From assembly GCF_030867145.1 (NCBI RefSeq), contig NC_134419.1, positions 3,100,001 to 3,164,000 on the forward strand: a stretch of DNA of 64,000 nucleotides, in the 5' to 3' direction. Position numbers and translations under genes: made by a program. Below the pieces are notes generated by a model. The model made no database searches. It was not told the origin of the DNA and saw only the letters and a program-made list of their open reading frames with translations. Shown here in pieces: positions 12,660 to 26,700 of this stretch; the first letter of the stretch is position 1, and each line of letters opens with the position of its first letter. The DNA is from Opisthocomus hoazin (taxonomy: Eukaryota; Chordata; Aves; Opisthocomiformes; Opisthocomidae).

Positions 12660-15600
12660 CCCTTCTCCTTCAGAGCAGGGGGGTTTATGGAGGCACCGGC
12701 TGGGGTTACCATCCCTTCCCCTCCCCGCTTCGCTCTCTGAGGGTCTGCCATTCACACAGCAAACACGATCTGTGAGGTTATTGCACCGCTTTTCCAGACG
12801 GAGTCCAGTTTCATTACTTGCTGCCTCCATTCCTCATCTTCTCAGGTCTCTCCCTGGTTTTCCCCCATCGTACATAAGAGCCGGAATACCTCAATGGCAA
12901 ACTTCACTGCGGAAGCTCCCCAGCCACGAAGTGAAGGGTGCCATGTTGGTGGAGAGGTGGTGAAGGCTCCATCTCGGGGTGCCCGACTCAGCGGCAGACG
13001 CAGGTCAGCCCGTGCCTGCCCCACACACGGTGCCTCCCCCAGGGCTCGTGGCAACAATGGTGGCCAGTGGTCGGGAGCGACCGGTGCCTGTCTGAGCTGT
13101 GATGGTGGCACGGGACCGACACCAGCCGCCCCAGTCCCTGGGAAGGGCATCGCTCGCTGCCTGGGTGCGGCTGTGGCTGCGGGGAGGGCAGCTGATCGGC
13201 TTTACGGAATTTAAAGTTTATCCCACTGAGCTCCGTGCGTATAGTGTTCTACTTCTTTAATCATTTCTGTTGAAACAAAGCTAAGAAACTGAGAGCTAGC
13301 AGTGTGGAAAAGTGGTTTCTCAACTGTTCTTCATATGTGGGTTGATAGTCAAGAGCTTCTCATTTTCCCCTCACAACATTTCAGATTTACTGGATCTCTC
13401 CTACTTTTCCTGTCAGCCAGGCTCTCAGAAGTCCAGTTCATATCTTAGGAATCATTTTTCAACCCTCTCTGCCTTAGTCAAATTAATATTTAACATACTA
13501 ATTTCTCCTAGTTTAGCTTTTCTACAAAAAAAGCCTACTGAAAAGGAGTCAGGTGTAGCTACTGCCCGAGATGGTAAGTGCCAGGAGCAGCACTGTGACC
13601 CTGCTCTGCTTTCCCCTTCTCCAGCACGCCTCGGACCAGGCTGGGGACCGACCCCACCAGCTTCCCACACAGCTGTGGCCTCATTAAAGGGCTCCATCAG
13701 CCCACGACGTGGTGCCCACAACCAGACCCCAAACACGCTTTTCCCTCTCGCCGGTGCTAGGAAGCTGAGCTCTGTGGGCAGGAGGGCTGCAGTTCCCTCC
13801 TGCCAACGCAGCACACCGATTCACCGTACGTTATATCACAGCTGTAACCGCGGTCAGGCAGATTCGATGGTGGATAGCACTGTTTTGCCGGGGTTGAAGG
13901 ACACTGCCAAAGCTGGTCGAAGCTACTGGGAGTGATAATTACTTTCCATTCAGAAGAATGATCACATTCCTGGGATGCTTAGATTAGGTTTAGGATTTCA
14001 AAAGTCAGCAACTACTTAATAAAAAGTTTGTAAGCAGAGTGGAAACAAGGACAAGATTAAAGGAATTTCCTCCTCACTTCCTGCTAGATCAGATCCCACC
14101 CCTCCTAGGCTTGCTTTCTGCCATATGACTCTTGTATTTCTTGTCAGACGCTAACAGAGTTTCAGGAGGAGGAACAAATCCAGATAAGCATCTGTCTATG
14201 TGTTAGGGAAGGAGATTGAGGTCTGAAACCACCTTCTCACATACACAAACAAGACAGTTACCTCTTCAGAGCAGAGATGCCAGTTTAGGTCCCTGAACCA
14301 CCTTTTTCCCAGGGCACAGCAAATGCTCTCTGGTCCTTAAGGGGCCAGGAGTTGAAGGGGTGCCACAGCCAGCAGAACATGGGCCTCACCAGCCAGAGCC
14401 TGTCCCACCACCCTCAAGCAAGGGCCAGGTCCAGCCAAGAGTCTAGATCGCCAGGCAAGGTCATGGTGATGAGGCAGGTCTGAGGTCAAGCCAAGAGATC
14501 AACCACAGGCCAGGGCCCATTCCAGCAATGGTTGCTGGGACACAGCTTGGTGATTACCAGGCAGGTCCACACTGATAAGACAGGTCTGAGGTCAAGCAGG
14601 GAAGTCAGTACACATGTCAGGGCCCAGAGCAGGGTCCCTAACCAGGCACAGGGATATTGGAGTTACAGACTACCAGCCCTCCAACACAGCTCAGGTAGGG
14701 GCTAAGGAAAGGGCAGGGCTGAGCTTAAATAGAACCCCTAGGCAAGGGTGGGCTGGGTTGGAGGCCCCAGATGAAGCTGGTTGGTCATTAAGAGCTATGA
14801 GTGCCCTCAGGGTCCTGACACTTATCATCTAGACACCGGGATACTAGAGCTAATTTCCAGTGAGAAGGTCAGGCCATACAGCTGGGGTAGGATTTTTGCA
14901 GCACCAGCCCAGACTTGCCTGCCCTGGCCCTCCAAGGTGACATTTCAAGTTACTTCCAAACTGATCTAACAGCAAGCTGCCCACATTACAAAAATCTCTT
15001 TTGTTTCCTGTAAATTCATTTGGGCGAGCCCATTCAGCCAACTGGTCCCGTGGAAAACGAACCCTCTGCCGAGAGAAGAGCAGAGCAACGTTCCTCCCCA
15101 TCGGCCAGCTGGGTCAGCTGGGGTGTTAGACCCAGCAAAGGCGAGCGGGACCCTTCTTCAGGAGTGGGGTCGGAGCAGGTGAACCACTGCGTTCGGCAGC
15201 AGCCTGCCGTTGGGCTTGTTTAGCTAAAACACAAAAGCGTTTCCTTAAGCTCTCGGTGTGCTGTGTAACAAAGCAAGATGTCCATGAGGTCCAGACACCT
15301 CTGAGCTGGGCACAGGGATAACCCACGGCGAGCGCCTAAGCGTACAAAAGCAGTCTGTGGCAGATGGGGAAACTAAAGGCAGATTCCCCGAGTCTTCAGT
15401 TAGCTTCTAAGTGTTAGATACATGCAGTGTGGAAGGATAAATCATTTATAATTAAAAAGCAAACCACTTATTTTTAGCTGCAAATCTACCAAAGTGCATG
15501 CAATTAGCAAATATAAATCACTTCCTGGCTTGAAGACTGTTCAGCACAGCACAGAAATGAAAGCTAAAACAGACGGGTTTGGGAATACATCTGCTCTCAA

Positions 15601-18600
15601 TCTGCAGCGTTATGAAATCAATACAAATATTCTCCCTACTTTTCCTTTAACGTGCTGCAGTCTGTCATACCACAGTGGAAGAACTAAAAATACATTAAAC
15701 AAAGGAACTCGAGTGGACACAGCCCTAAACACCATAAAATGAATAGCACAGAGTATTCGTAACGATCTGATGGCAAAAAATAGTCGAGGTAAAGATAAGC
15801 ACTGGCTTGGGAGGACAAATTAGAGGGAGTTTGTCCTCCGCGGTCTGCAGGATGCTTCGGAGATGTAATGCACTGATAAAGCTTCAGAAGGTGACTCTGG
15901 GGAGAAGAATCAACCGTTTGATGCATGTCTACATATTTTAAAACAACGAAAGGCTTGTAGTCGATATCTTTGTGGAATTAGTTCCCTCAGGGGAAATGTA
16001 TTACACACAAAACTTTTTTTATTCTTTTTTTTTTTAAAGAAAAGATAGCAAAGAAGCTGACTGGGAATGATTTGTAAGTACAATAAACCTCACAAGAGGA
16101 TGATAAGCAAAATATTGTAAGAGAATAGTGTCAGAAGTACAGCAAAATAAGAGAGAAACATTACACATTTGTAGTTACTGACAACGTGTGTTCTTAAGTA
16201 TCATGTCACATTAGGAAAGAATCCTTGTTTTGCTTTCCATCTTTCACTAATACTCCTATTAATCTATCCCAGATTTTTTTCGTTTCAACCATTCGAGGCC
16301 ATATCAGTCATCCTTTGACATTTAACTAGAATTACACCGGTGTGGTAGGGCTTCCGGAGTGGAACCTGAAGGCTAGAACTGCTCCTGGATTCCTAGAAAC
16401 GGTGCATCCATGGAAAGACCACATGTAAATCTGATTTCACCGCTGATTTTTAAATGCTGACATAATATGGAAAACAACAGTTGCTGGTACTTTTTAAAGA
16501 TTAGAGATTAACATATATGTCTTCTTACACTGACAGTTCTTTAGACTAGGAATTCTGTCTAACGTATGTGAAGACATTGTTCCACTTGATGCATCCTTCG
16601 TTTTCTAGTTGAGTTTTCAGGAGCAACTGCGGTACAAACAATAACATATTTCTTTAAAAGCATCAGGAGATATGAATGTAAGGTTTATGAATGCTCTGAA
16701 AAAAAATCAGCCACTATATAGATAATAGGTATGTACAAGAAAGACGTGTATCTTGCTAGGCAATTTTTTCCAGCAAGTTAGATGTCTTGTAAGTCTGTTG
16801 CAGACAGTTTAAGAAGTACAGATATCGGCCAACATGCACGTGAAAAATTTTACTTTACATGATCATGTAGCAAAAGCTTTCCCTTTTGTTCATAACCACG
16901 TGAGGAAATGATTGATAAGCCCAGTGATGATGACAGAACCCTATTAAGCCATTAAGACGGGTTTCATCATTTGTGTTTTCAGCAGGAGTAAGAAAAGACA
17001 CCAAAGACAGGGAGGTAATGGATCGCACCTGACACGCTGTAGTAGTTAAGAGTTAAACCCAGCGCTGGTCCTTGTCAGGTGTTTCCTGACGTGCCTCTTG
17101 CTGCCGGAGCCAGGCCGGTCGCCTGCAGATAGCGGGGCGTAGCTCCAGGTATGCCCACAGGCAGTGGGGTACGCATCTCCTGCCGGGGGCCTCTCTGTTT
17201 CGAAGGCAACAGGTTAGGCCGATGAGTAGGTGCGCTTGTGCCTGTCTTTGCAACAGCTCTGTCTCCTTCTCAGGCTGAAATCGTTTCTTCGCCCTAAGAC
17301 GCAAGCGAAAGGCTGGATGGCCGCAGGGAACGGTGGGAGAGAGCACTGTCAGATCAGAGGACAGGTTGTAGCCCTGCGGAATGACAGAGGGAATATCAGG
17401 AGGTGCAGTGCAATCTTGTTCAGATAATCTAGCTCAGTCTGTGATCTGGGAGTACTTTGAAAATTGGCAGGAGATTGTGGAAAAGATAAAAGGAAAAGCC
17501 TTGAAATAGACCACAATTCTCTCCCTTTCATATGTGTATTACACTGGAATTTTATATATATAGCAGAAGGACTCTGTTCTTTATATCCTTGAATTACATA
17601 CCTCTGTAATGTGTAATGTTGCCCTTCTGGAAAAATGAGGGTGATAGAATGGGACACAAACACCAGCAACTACTTAATAACATATGCAAATATTGGCATG
17701 CTTATTGGGCATTATTTTTGTTGTTGTTATTACTTTATTTTTGTAACTGCACCCCAGCATTTCATTAAATTTGATATCCATTGTGCCAGGCACTTTCAAA
17801 GCCTTAATTTAACAACCAGAAGTAGTACAGAGCAAGACGGGCAACAGAAGTGTGTGACAGCAATGCTTCCAAATAGTCACACGGGCTGGTTATTTACATG
17901 TGAGATGCTGAGCTTTGTAATTATCCTTTGGGAGGAAAGAGTTGCAATTGTTTTATCTCTGACTTTCTCATTTGCCCCAGAAGTGAGTCTTGAAAAGAAG
18001 GCAGTGGATTTACAGCTTAGTTCAGGCATGACCAGGTTGTACTTTTGCAAAATATCCCAGGTAATTTCAGGTGAAACTCTTTGTTAACTTCAAAGGGGCC
18101 ACGATTCCTCTTGCAGAGTTTGTTTGCTTTTTCTAAAAGGAATCGATTAGCCCAGTCCTCAAAAGTCTGATTCAGCGAGGAGGTTATTAAGGCAATAGTT
18201 TGGAAAACAACCGATATTACACTGAACTGTCTTAAACCATGACTTCACACCACTTGCAGGTAGCCCCAGACCAACTTGTAGTCAGCAGTCCTGCCAGAAA
18301 GGGCCATGGCAGTCATCAGCATGAACAAGGGAGATTCCACCACCTTCCTACACAATATCATCTTTGTTGCCATGCGTGTAAAGCAGTAAAACACTTCGGT
18401 CATTAGAGGAAGAAGAATGTCACGATTTTTGCAGAAGAAAAATAGGTTCCAGAATTGATGGCTTGACAGGTTAATAGGAAGGCCTGTACATTTGCCTTTA
18501 CAATTTATTTACTTGTAAGTCTACATGGGGATTTTGTTACGGATTTGGCATCTTAAACAGGTTTTTATTCCAACAACATTTTGGTTCACCTTTAAGACTT

Positions 18601-21600
18601 TCAATTAAGACAGACTGAACTAGAGATCCATCGGTGGAATTTGCATGGAAGTTAGCAGGGGGTTGGCAAAGACCATGATACCAGGGTTTAGGTATCAGGT
18701 TTATAGACTTGCATTGTACTATCTAACATCTCGTATTTTCCACTCATTTTGCATGTAAAACTTTTATTGATATCAGCGTGAGTTTAGCACGCCACTAAAA
18801 TGGAGGCTATGCCCCTAGGACACAAAATGATGTAAGGTACTCCGTTTAGTTGTAACAATTTGGCTGCACTAAATCTTGATGTTGAATGTTTGGTTTAGTT
18901 CCCCCATAAACTTCGTCTGCTGGATTTATATATTTTGGCTCCTTTTATTTTGACTCTCGTGGCTAAATTTGCAATGGGCTTAAGTGAATGCAATTCCACT
19001 CACACCAGCAGCAAATCTGCAGCACAGTGGGTATTTTTTGTTATATAAATATAGGGCCTCATCTGGCAAGATGCTGAGCGGACTAACTTGTTGGAGTTTC
19101 TGTGAGATCCGAGAGCGCTCAGCACCTCGAGGGAGAAATTCCAGACCTTGCAGCAACTGAACCTCCACACAGCGTGTCTGTGGTCATTTTCTATAGCCCT
19201 TTGTCCAAATCAGAGTACACAATGCATTTGCTTATCGACTTTTCAGTCAGACACACAAAAGCTGAAATATTTATTTTCATGGCTCTTATGAAAACACACC
19301 TCTGTCTGCAACAAGAATTATGTAAATTATGAGGATGATGGAGGGTTTTTTCCATCTATAGCTTTGTGAAATTTAGCTTTCGCTCACATGGGTGTGGGGT
19401 TTTTAAATAAAGCAGTATTTCAATAATGGCTTCAGTGGGATTTTTTAATTCTTTTGCTCTATTTAGAGGGGTTTTTTTAAATCCATTTCAATTCCAGTGA
19501 AAATGTCTCTGATCTGATAAAGGAGATGAAGTCACTGCACAGGCTTACTATTTTATTTCCATAAGGTTTGAAAATTTTGTTCCCTGCAGTGTTTTGGAGC
19601 CCAGGAGTATTCATCTGTTTTGTAAAAGGAAGGTTCTACGGAGGAACATTTGGTCACTGCTGTCTGAATTTCATTATTTTGTTCTCCAGACTAGCAGAGG
19701 GGAAAAGTGCAAGTTAGCTGGGTCACAGTCTGAAATGTGAGAGCAGTCAACTTTTTCTGAAGTTTATGGGAATGAAAGGAAATTTAATACTGTTCAAAAG
19801 AGAGATTTAAAGTTGCATCATGTGAAAACAATTGGAGAAGTTTAATCCTGAGGTCTTGGGTTATTTGGTGACTTACATGACCATTTGTTGGCCTGCAAAA
19901 GCTGGAGTTGGCTTTGCCTCTGCTAGCAGTTGGCCTCTGTTTTGGAGTGGTACTGCAACGCCGAAGGAGCAAATACAAGTTAGACTGGGTTTGTGGACCA
20001 CTTCTAGTTCTATTCTTCTTTATCCTTTCAGCTCATGCCATGTCTGCTTGTCTCCTCTGGGTTGCCAGTGCAGATCTCCCACCGATCTTGGCAACATGTG
20101 CTGACAAGCCTCTCGTGTAAAAGGGGCTACAGAGCTTGACAGCTTCTTAGGCTTTTAAAATGCTGAATACATATCCATAATTTAACCTTTACCTCTCAGG
20201 CTGCTTCAGGACTCATAACTTTTATTGTATATGGAATAAAATCGATGGGACCCTGGGGAGTAACAGAATACTTACTATTTTGTAATGTTTCTAGTGTATC
20301 ATTTATGCTAAAAATGTTGATTAAAACATTCTTTACCTTTATATTAGTTTCTACGGAGTAAATGAAACTGAAAAGCTACAGAGCTTTAAATGCATAAGAA
20401 TTAGAGATGTTTTCCAGAGTGTTTCATCACAAATTCCATCAAATAACCCTTAGCAAAATCTCTTACTGTTAAGAAAATTCCTCTCAAAGGTAGCCTACGC
20501 CTCCCTCTGTCGTCTCCTTCTCCTACCTCTGATACGTCCTCTCCGGTTTTGGCATCTGTCTCAGCGCCTTCTGCGTTTGGCTGTCACTCAAGGCCTCTCT
20601 ACAGAGATTTAAAATAATGCTGATCATTATTAATGGGGAGAAAAACGAATGGTGTCAAAATAAAGACAGGTTTTGAAGGACATTTCATATGCTTTTAAAT
20701 ATTGTTTTGAGGGAGGTAAGTCCCACAGCAAGACTAATGTTGAAGATGTTTGGGCTTTGCACTGGTACCGGCTATCACCGACCCATGCAGCTGGCAGGAG
20801 TGCCGGAGCCCCAGGAACAAGACCACGTACATAGCACAAACGTCCTTCCTTCTGCTTCTGGGTTAAATACTCCCAGCTGCCCGGCAGTGCCGGCGTGCCG
20901 TGGTGCATCCGCGCCGGGGGCTTCTGCCCGTGTTGGGAGCTGAGTGAGCCCCAAGCCGCTCCCGTGGGGCTGCTGCACGCTCGCCGTGGCCCCGCAGCAG
21001 AGCACGCTGGTTTGCACACAGGGTCCTGGCCGTGCAGCTGCCACGCAACAGGACAAGACGCGGTTTATTCCATCCAGCTCAGAGACTGATGAGTTCTCTT
21101 TCCCTTTGTTTCTCAGTGTGATTCACTTACAAGTTGCTTATACCAGCTCTGAAAATTGGAGTTTATTTCCTTCTTTTTTTTCCAGTCAGCGCTTCATGGC
21201 TTCAGCGTTCCTTGCAATGGACGATCACTGCGGTGCGGGAGTGAGGCAGTCCCGTGTGCTGTCGCTACTGCAAACACTGCAGTTGCTATGGAAGAGAATC
21301 TTTGCTTTAACACAGCCATATGTGTTACGACATCTTTTACTAGGACCAACCTACACAGCTCAGGCCGCATGGCCAAAGCTCCCAGACCCCCAGCCACTGT
21401 CGGCCAGCCCAGAAGGAGCCACCGCAGCCGAGGTGAGCCAGAAGAGCCACTGCCTCGCTCTTCGCTCGTGGGCGCTTTCCGGGGACGTTACCAAACCTGC
21501 AGCCTCTGCCTCTTCTGCAAGCCCCCCTGACCGTACAGTGACTCCTCAGACAGCCACACTGGAGTTCCACAAAGGGGACTTCAGTCAATGCTGAAAGCAC

Positions 21601-23270
21601 GGACCAGAGGAAGGCTTGCAGATGTTGAAGTTAGATATTGATCTTGAAGTCTTGTGTTCCCACACAGTGCTATGAAGGAGAAAAGAAACCTAGAGGGGAA
21701 GAAAATACTATGTACAGAGAAGATGGCAAATTGGAAAACTGTCAAGGAAACTGAAGAGGAGGAAAAGCTGGAAAAAAAAAATGGGAGAAAAGATAGGAGA
21801 AGAAACTCCAAAAGTTAAGATGGAAGAAAGACCCAGTATGCAAGCACTGAGCTACAAAACCATTAGGCATCATTTTGCAGGAATTAGTGCATAGTGAGAG
21901 GAATCTGTAGCGTTTCCCTGGATCTAAAAAACAATTCCTATGAAGCATCCAGCAGCTATGCTGTTTAACATCAACCCGCTTGGTAATGGCAGAAAAAATT
22001 AGTAGTATGTTATTTATACACGAGCTGAGGTATATTCTGTACCTCCTTTCTGCCGCACAGTAAGTGTAACATACACGCACGGGGGCATTCAAGCTACTTA
22101 GTGGGTTTTCAAGGCCTGTATATAAAATTGAAAAATGCAGCTCAGCTGCTTTTTATAAGACATTTACAATAATCAGTTCAAAGCAGAACATACAATAGCT
22201 GCTTAAAATTCACTTTGATTGCCTCTATGATAGAGAGCTTACCAGTACAGCCGGGGTATTCGAAACCACTAATGTCTAGTTTAGTTTTTGCTGCTGTTTA
22301 ATTTGCGTGGATCTATTCCATCTCTTTTTTTTTTTGGTGAAAGCAGAAAAATAAAATGCCTTCCATTGCCAGCGCTGACATAAATGTTATCAACAGTAAA
22401 TTCTTGAAATGTTGCCAGAAGCTCTGCTGTCCCACCTGCTACGGCGAGCGAGATACTAATTAACAGCCCTGTACACGCAGCACAGTTTTGCTTGCAATTT
22501 TGCTTTGCAATAAACTAAAAAATAAATGGCTTCAGTTCACTTTAAACATTTTACTCAATCAAAATAAAAAATACGAAAACAAGGCAGTTTATCCTACCCA
22601 TACAGGAGCAGAAAGATCAGCTTTTTAAAATACCTCCCTGATTTCCTCAAATCAAAACAATTTGCTGAAGCAAACAAGTATCTGCAGCGCTGCGAGTCAC
22701 GATCCGTCTTCACCGGGCTGCGCTTTCAGAGGCGAGCGGCCGCAGGGCCCCGCCAGTCCCTAGCACCAGTCCTGGCCTCTCCTCGGACCCCGGCGTTGCG
22801 CCCGGCTGGGTGACGCAGCCCAGCACCACGGCTCTGCGGGGTGAGTGTCCGGCTTTGGGGGGTTGTCTTCGTGACTCTCATCACGTACAGATTTTAATAG
22901 CACACACACACGTACAAAAGTCTAAAATGTCGGCAGCTTGCATCCAGCAGCATGTTGCTATAAACAGAGCGAGTTCTAAACTAGCCGGGTGTGTTACCGA
23001 AACGCAAACACAGCTTTCGTGCCCTGTGCATTCCCTTTACTTCTGCTGGGGCAGCTTTGGCCATATTCTGCCCTGTTTCTTTCTGTGTTGTGATTCTAAT
23101 GACTAATATCAGAATCCCAGAGTATGTTTTCAAGCAAGTTACAAACAGCGCAAGTAATGATACCCAGCAGTTTTGTCCTTCGTCCTTCATCCCTGCACCT
23201 CAAAAATCTCCCACTGTCCTTCCAGCACCCATTGTGACTCCAACTTACTGAGTTTCCCACCTCCCACAGC
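12660..23270. other. Intergenic DNA between probable ROR1 and PGM1, first part
   Basis: No gene is recognised. Open frames are short, lack conserved motifs and lie in sequence of ordinary composition. The first few hundred bases are the GC-rich upstream flank of the ROR1 island. A degenerate tandem repeat lies near 14390-14640. The stretch from about 15400 to 20400 is AT-rich and could contain enhancers, but nothing in the sequence alone proves this. Confidence 0.6.
14390..14640 (+). repeat. Degenerate tandem repeat of about 106 bp
   Basis: The block caggtctgaggtcaag recurs exactly at 14475-14490 and 14581-14596. Flanking similarity includes ccaggca upstream and cagggccca downstream. A weaker partial unit (ccaggtccagccaagag) precedes them. 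The unit is imperfect and its origin was not recognised. Confidence 0.5.
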
Positions 23271-23278
23271 TGGACCTG

Positions 23279-23711
23279 TGCGATGACGAGCCAGACCTCT
23301 GCGATGAGCTAGACCTGTACGATGATGAGGTGGAGCACTGTGATGATGAGCCAGACCTCTGTGATGACCTAGGCCTGTAGGATGATGAGGTGGAGCACTG
23401 TGATGATGAGCCATATCTCCACGATGAGCTAGACCTGTACGACGATGAGGTGGAGAACTGTGATGACGAGCCAGACCTCTGTGATGAGCTAGACCTCTGT
23501 GCCAACGAGCTAGACCTCTGCGATGAGCTAGACCTGTACGATGATGAGGTGGAGAACTGTGATGATGAGCCAGACCTCTGCGATGAGCTAGACCTGCGCA
23601 GTGATGAGCCGGAGCACTGCGGTGATGAGCCAGGCAGACCTCTGCGATGAGCCGGACCCCTGTGCCGATGAGCCAGACCCCTGCGATGAGCCAGACCTCT
23701 GCGAGCTCTGC
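23279..23711 (+). repeat. Minisatellite with 60-bp higher-order period
   Basis: Related 18- and 21-bp units of the type gatgagctagacctgtac and gatgatgaggtggagcactg are arranged in 60-bp sets. At least three sets are in register at 23281, 23341 and 23401; the array then degenerates into 18- to 25-bp units up to about 23711. Long open frames occur on both strands because the units are multiples of three and mostly lack stops. A TAG interrupts the plus frame in the second set. It is read as a noncoding VNTR. Confidence 0.9.
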
Positions 23712-26700
23712 CCTGCCTGCTGAGAGAGGAGGGGGCAAAAGGCACCAGCTCAGGGGCTCCGTGCCACACCACACACCCTCAACAGCCAAAGACCGTGGAG
23801 AAGCACCAGAACCTCACGCCTTTCTTTTGAACAAAGAATTACAAAACAAATACTTCCACTGGCATGAGAGGTGATGGTGCTGGGTTTCCTCTGGGTGTGC
23901 GTTTTGGGCATGGAGTCCTGCGTGGATTCACTGGTGTCCAGGAAGGGCTGAGCCCCCAGAGCCACTGTTCTTCAGCAAAGCTCTCACCAGGGTTTCTGTG
24001 CCGTTCTGCTGCACAGTGCCATTGAACCAACAGTATTTAACATCTTTGCTAACTCCACATCTATATCCAATTTGAAATATGTGAAAAGAGATTTCCTGGT
24101 GTCACCTAGAAGAGACACGCAGAGGTGGGCTGACCGCATGGGACGCTAGGAAACCAGGCTGAAAAATTCGCAACAGCGATGTGCAGGCAGGTGTGATACC
24201 TCTGCGTGGCCCATGAAGAAGTTACACTCGGGAAAATAAGTTTCCTTGGATTGCAGGAAGCGGGAGGGAATCTCTGATACTAGGGTTTTAGTCTGAACAC
24301 TGAAAACCAGAATATGTTAAGAATGTTTAACAGAGTGGTTTTAATTTTTAATAAGCTTGATTGGTTGGTTAAACCACACAGGCTGAGTGCTGCCATCCTG
24401 CAGTAGGAAATTTGTCCTTAAGGTCTCTAAACTTACTGACTTCCCTACTTGCCATATAACCTAGCATTTCTGCTTCCACGAAAGCAACAGTTTTATCAGG
24501 GGGACACTCAAAGCTAAAAACCAGGAGGCATGGCGCCCACTCCGACCTCTCGAAATTGGTTGGAGCTCGTGTACTCCTGACAAAGGCAGTCAGGACCCAA
24601 CGGCACCATATCCATTTTAGCATTCTAATAAACTCCAATTTAGCGATTTAAAATAACACTTACATACTAATTAACTTCTTCAGCCTAAGCTGCATATAAC
24701 TGATGCTTTTGTTTTGCTTTGTAAAAGGCTACGCTTCACCCTGAAAGATGGAGGCATCTGGAACTAGACAGGATCGTCATTTAAATAGATTTTGTTTTTC
24801 TCTGTCATCCAAGCAGTCAGACTCTCAAGCAGTTCAAATTTCTTATGAAGGGAGAAACACCTCTGAACTGCTGCTGAGCCAAATTAAACACCAGCACTGT
24901 TTAAAAAAATCATATTCTTTCATTTTGCGCCACGGATTGTAAGAGCTGAGCATCTGATTACTGCCATCATAAAATTTCTTCTTTGAGGCTGACTATAATT
25001 ACAGAGTATTTTAACGCTTTTATCTTTGAGCTACACTGGGAGACGGCAGATTTGTAGTCTCTGCCTCCTGTTTCATCCACTTTCGCACAGTCCAAAGGAA
25101 AAAATACAGAAAACTTTCTCTCTCCTTCCCCTCTTTCAGGACTAACGTGTAGGATTAGCACAGCCAAAGGCAGACTCGAGAAGGCTTCTCTCTCGGTACA
25201 GTCCCTTGCAGGCCGGTGACCCCAAGGGAGAAGGCAGAGCCTCTCGTGCTGCTGCCGCTTGTCGGTGCTGCCTCACGTGAGGGATGCTCCAGCCAGAGCA
25301 GGTCTTCAGCTTGTGACGCCGAATGGCCGGGCAACGCGCCTTCCTCCGAGCGAGCCGCCCCGCAGCTCTCAGCACCCTTCAGAGGTAAACGCCGTTTCTC
25401 ATTTCAATAACAGCCGTCTCCAGCGTTTTAACCCACGTTTATCAGATTTATTCTGCATAACTGGATCCTGCCCCACCTTGCTCGTGGCTCCTACCGGCAG
25501 CCCAAGCCTTGCTGCTGCCAGCAACAACTGCCGCAGCCATCCTTCATGGAAGTGCCGGAGCTGAGCGTTCCTGAAGGTCTCCAGGCCTCGCCATGGGAGG
25601 TTAATGGCATTGTGAAGGGACACACATGACCGGTGATTTGGTGCCAGAAACAACACAAGCACTCTGCTTGCGAACTTCCTAAACTCCTCCGCTTCCCTCC
25701 AGCTCCCCCCGTCTCCCAGGAGCGCTGGATAAACACGGAGTCAAATGATTCAAAGCTTCGCATACTCGCTCGCTGTGACACAGGACTTGCTTTGCCCATT
25801 TATTCCCTTTACAACTTACCTTTTTTTTTTTCACCTTCCTTTCTGCCATGGGTGCAAGGAGGTTCACTGGGGCCTGAAAGAGTGGCAGGACGACCCCAAG
25901 GACTCGCCATGCAGGGAGCCCACCACGGGGCGAGCCGCAGCAAGTCGAAAACTCACCCTGTGGCACCCAAACAGGCACCTTGAGGGAGCAGAGCATTTTT
26001 CCTAGTGTTTCCAGAACGGCTTTGATAAAGGAGGCGAGGGAGATGGTTTGATTTGAAGTCGGTGCAAAGTCTTTCTAAGCAATGCTGTGATATTAAACAT
26101 AGCTGTTAAATACAGCCAAACTCCTCTAATGTTCATCTCATCCCGGCTGCTTCCAGGGGTAGATAGAAAGGTCGAAACTGTGGCAAATTAAATGTGCCAC
26201 GGGCAGGATTTCTTTGCCAGCCTTTGCCTTGCTGTAGTTTCACTGGTGAAGCGCACACCGTTGTCCAGGAGCCGGTGGGGTGCTGGGAGCCATCACCAGC
26301 GCGAAGAGGGCTGTTGTGCTGGGGTTCGTTTACCCAGATGATGCAATTTCTAACCTGTGCCATCGGCAATGGGAGGATGGATCTTTAATAACGACTTCAG
26401 ATGCCGTGCGAATCCATCCTGACTGCTGCGGCTTTGGCTCCTCTTACACGCTGTCACACAAGCCTGGACGAATTTCAGATCTGGACTGTTGCTCCTCGCT
26501 AAGATCCCTCTTCCTAACTAAAACTTAATTTGTTCCCTGTAATCAAGCTCTATGTGAGTATATCTGAGTGCTTAGCCACAGAGGAAAATGTGAGTTTACA
26601 GAATGCAAGTGCAGGCGGGATGCTGTGAGCAGCAGGTTCTGTGCTGGCATACAAAGCCATTTCCCATAACGAGGAACAGGGCCGTTAACTCTGATAATTC

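Noticed and set aside
12143-12775. Plus-strand 210-codon open frame in the CpG island
   Set aside because: It is antisense to the signal-peptide exon, rich in Pro, Arg, Ser and Ala, and has no recognisable domain. It is typical of GC-rich promoters.
19908-20120. Hydrophobic 70-codon plus-strand frame
   Set aside because: It has membrane-like segments but no recognisable family, no splice context and no other support. It is likely chance.
23187-23789. Long minus-strand open frames of 175-200 codons over the minisatellite
   Set aside because: The frames follow from tandem units that are multiples of three and lack stops. The composition is low complexity and both strands are equally open.
24369-24638. 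89-codon minus-strand frame in the intergenic region
   Set aside because: It has no recognised motif, repeat or splice context.
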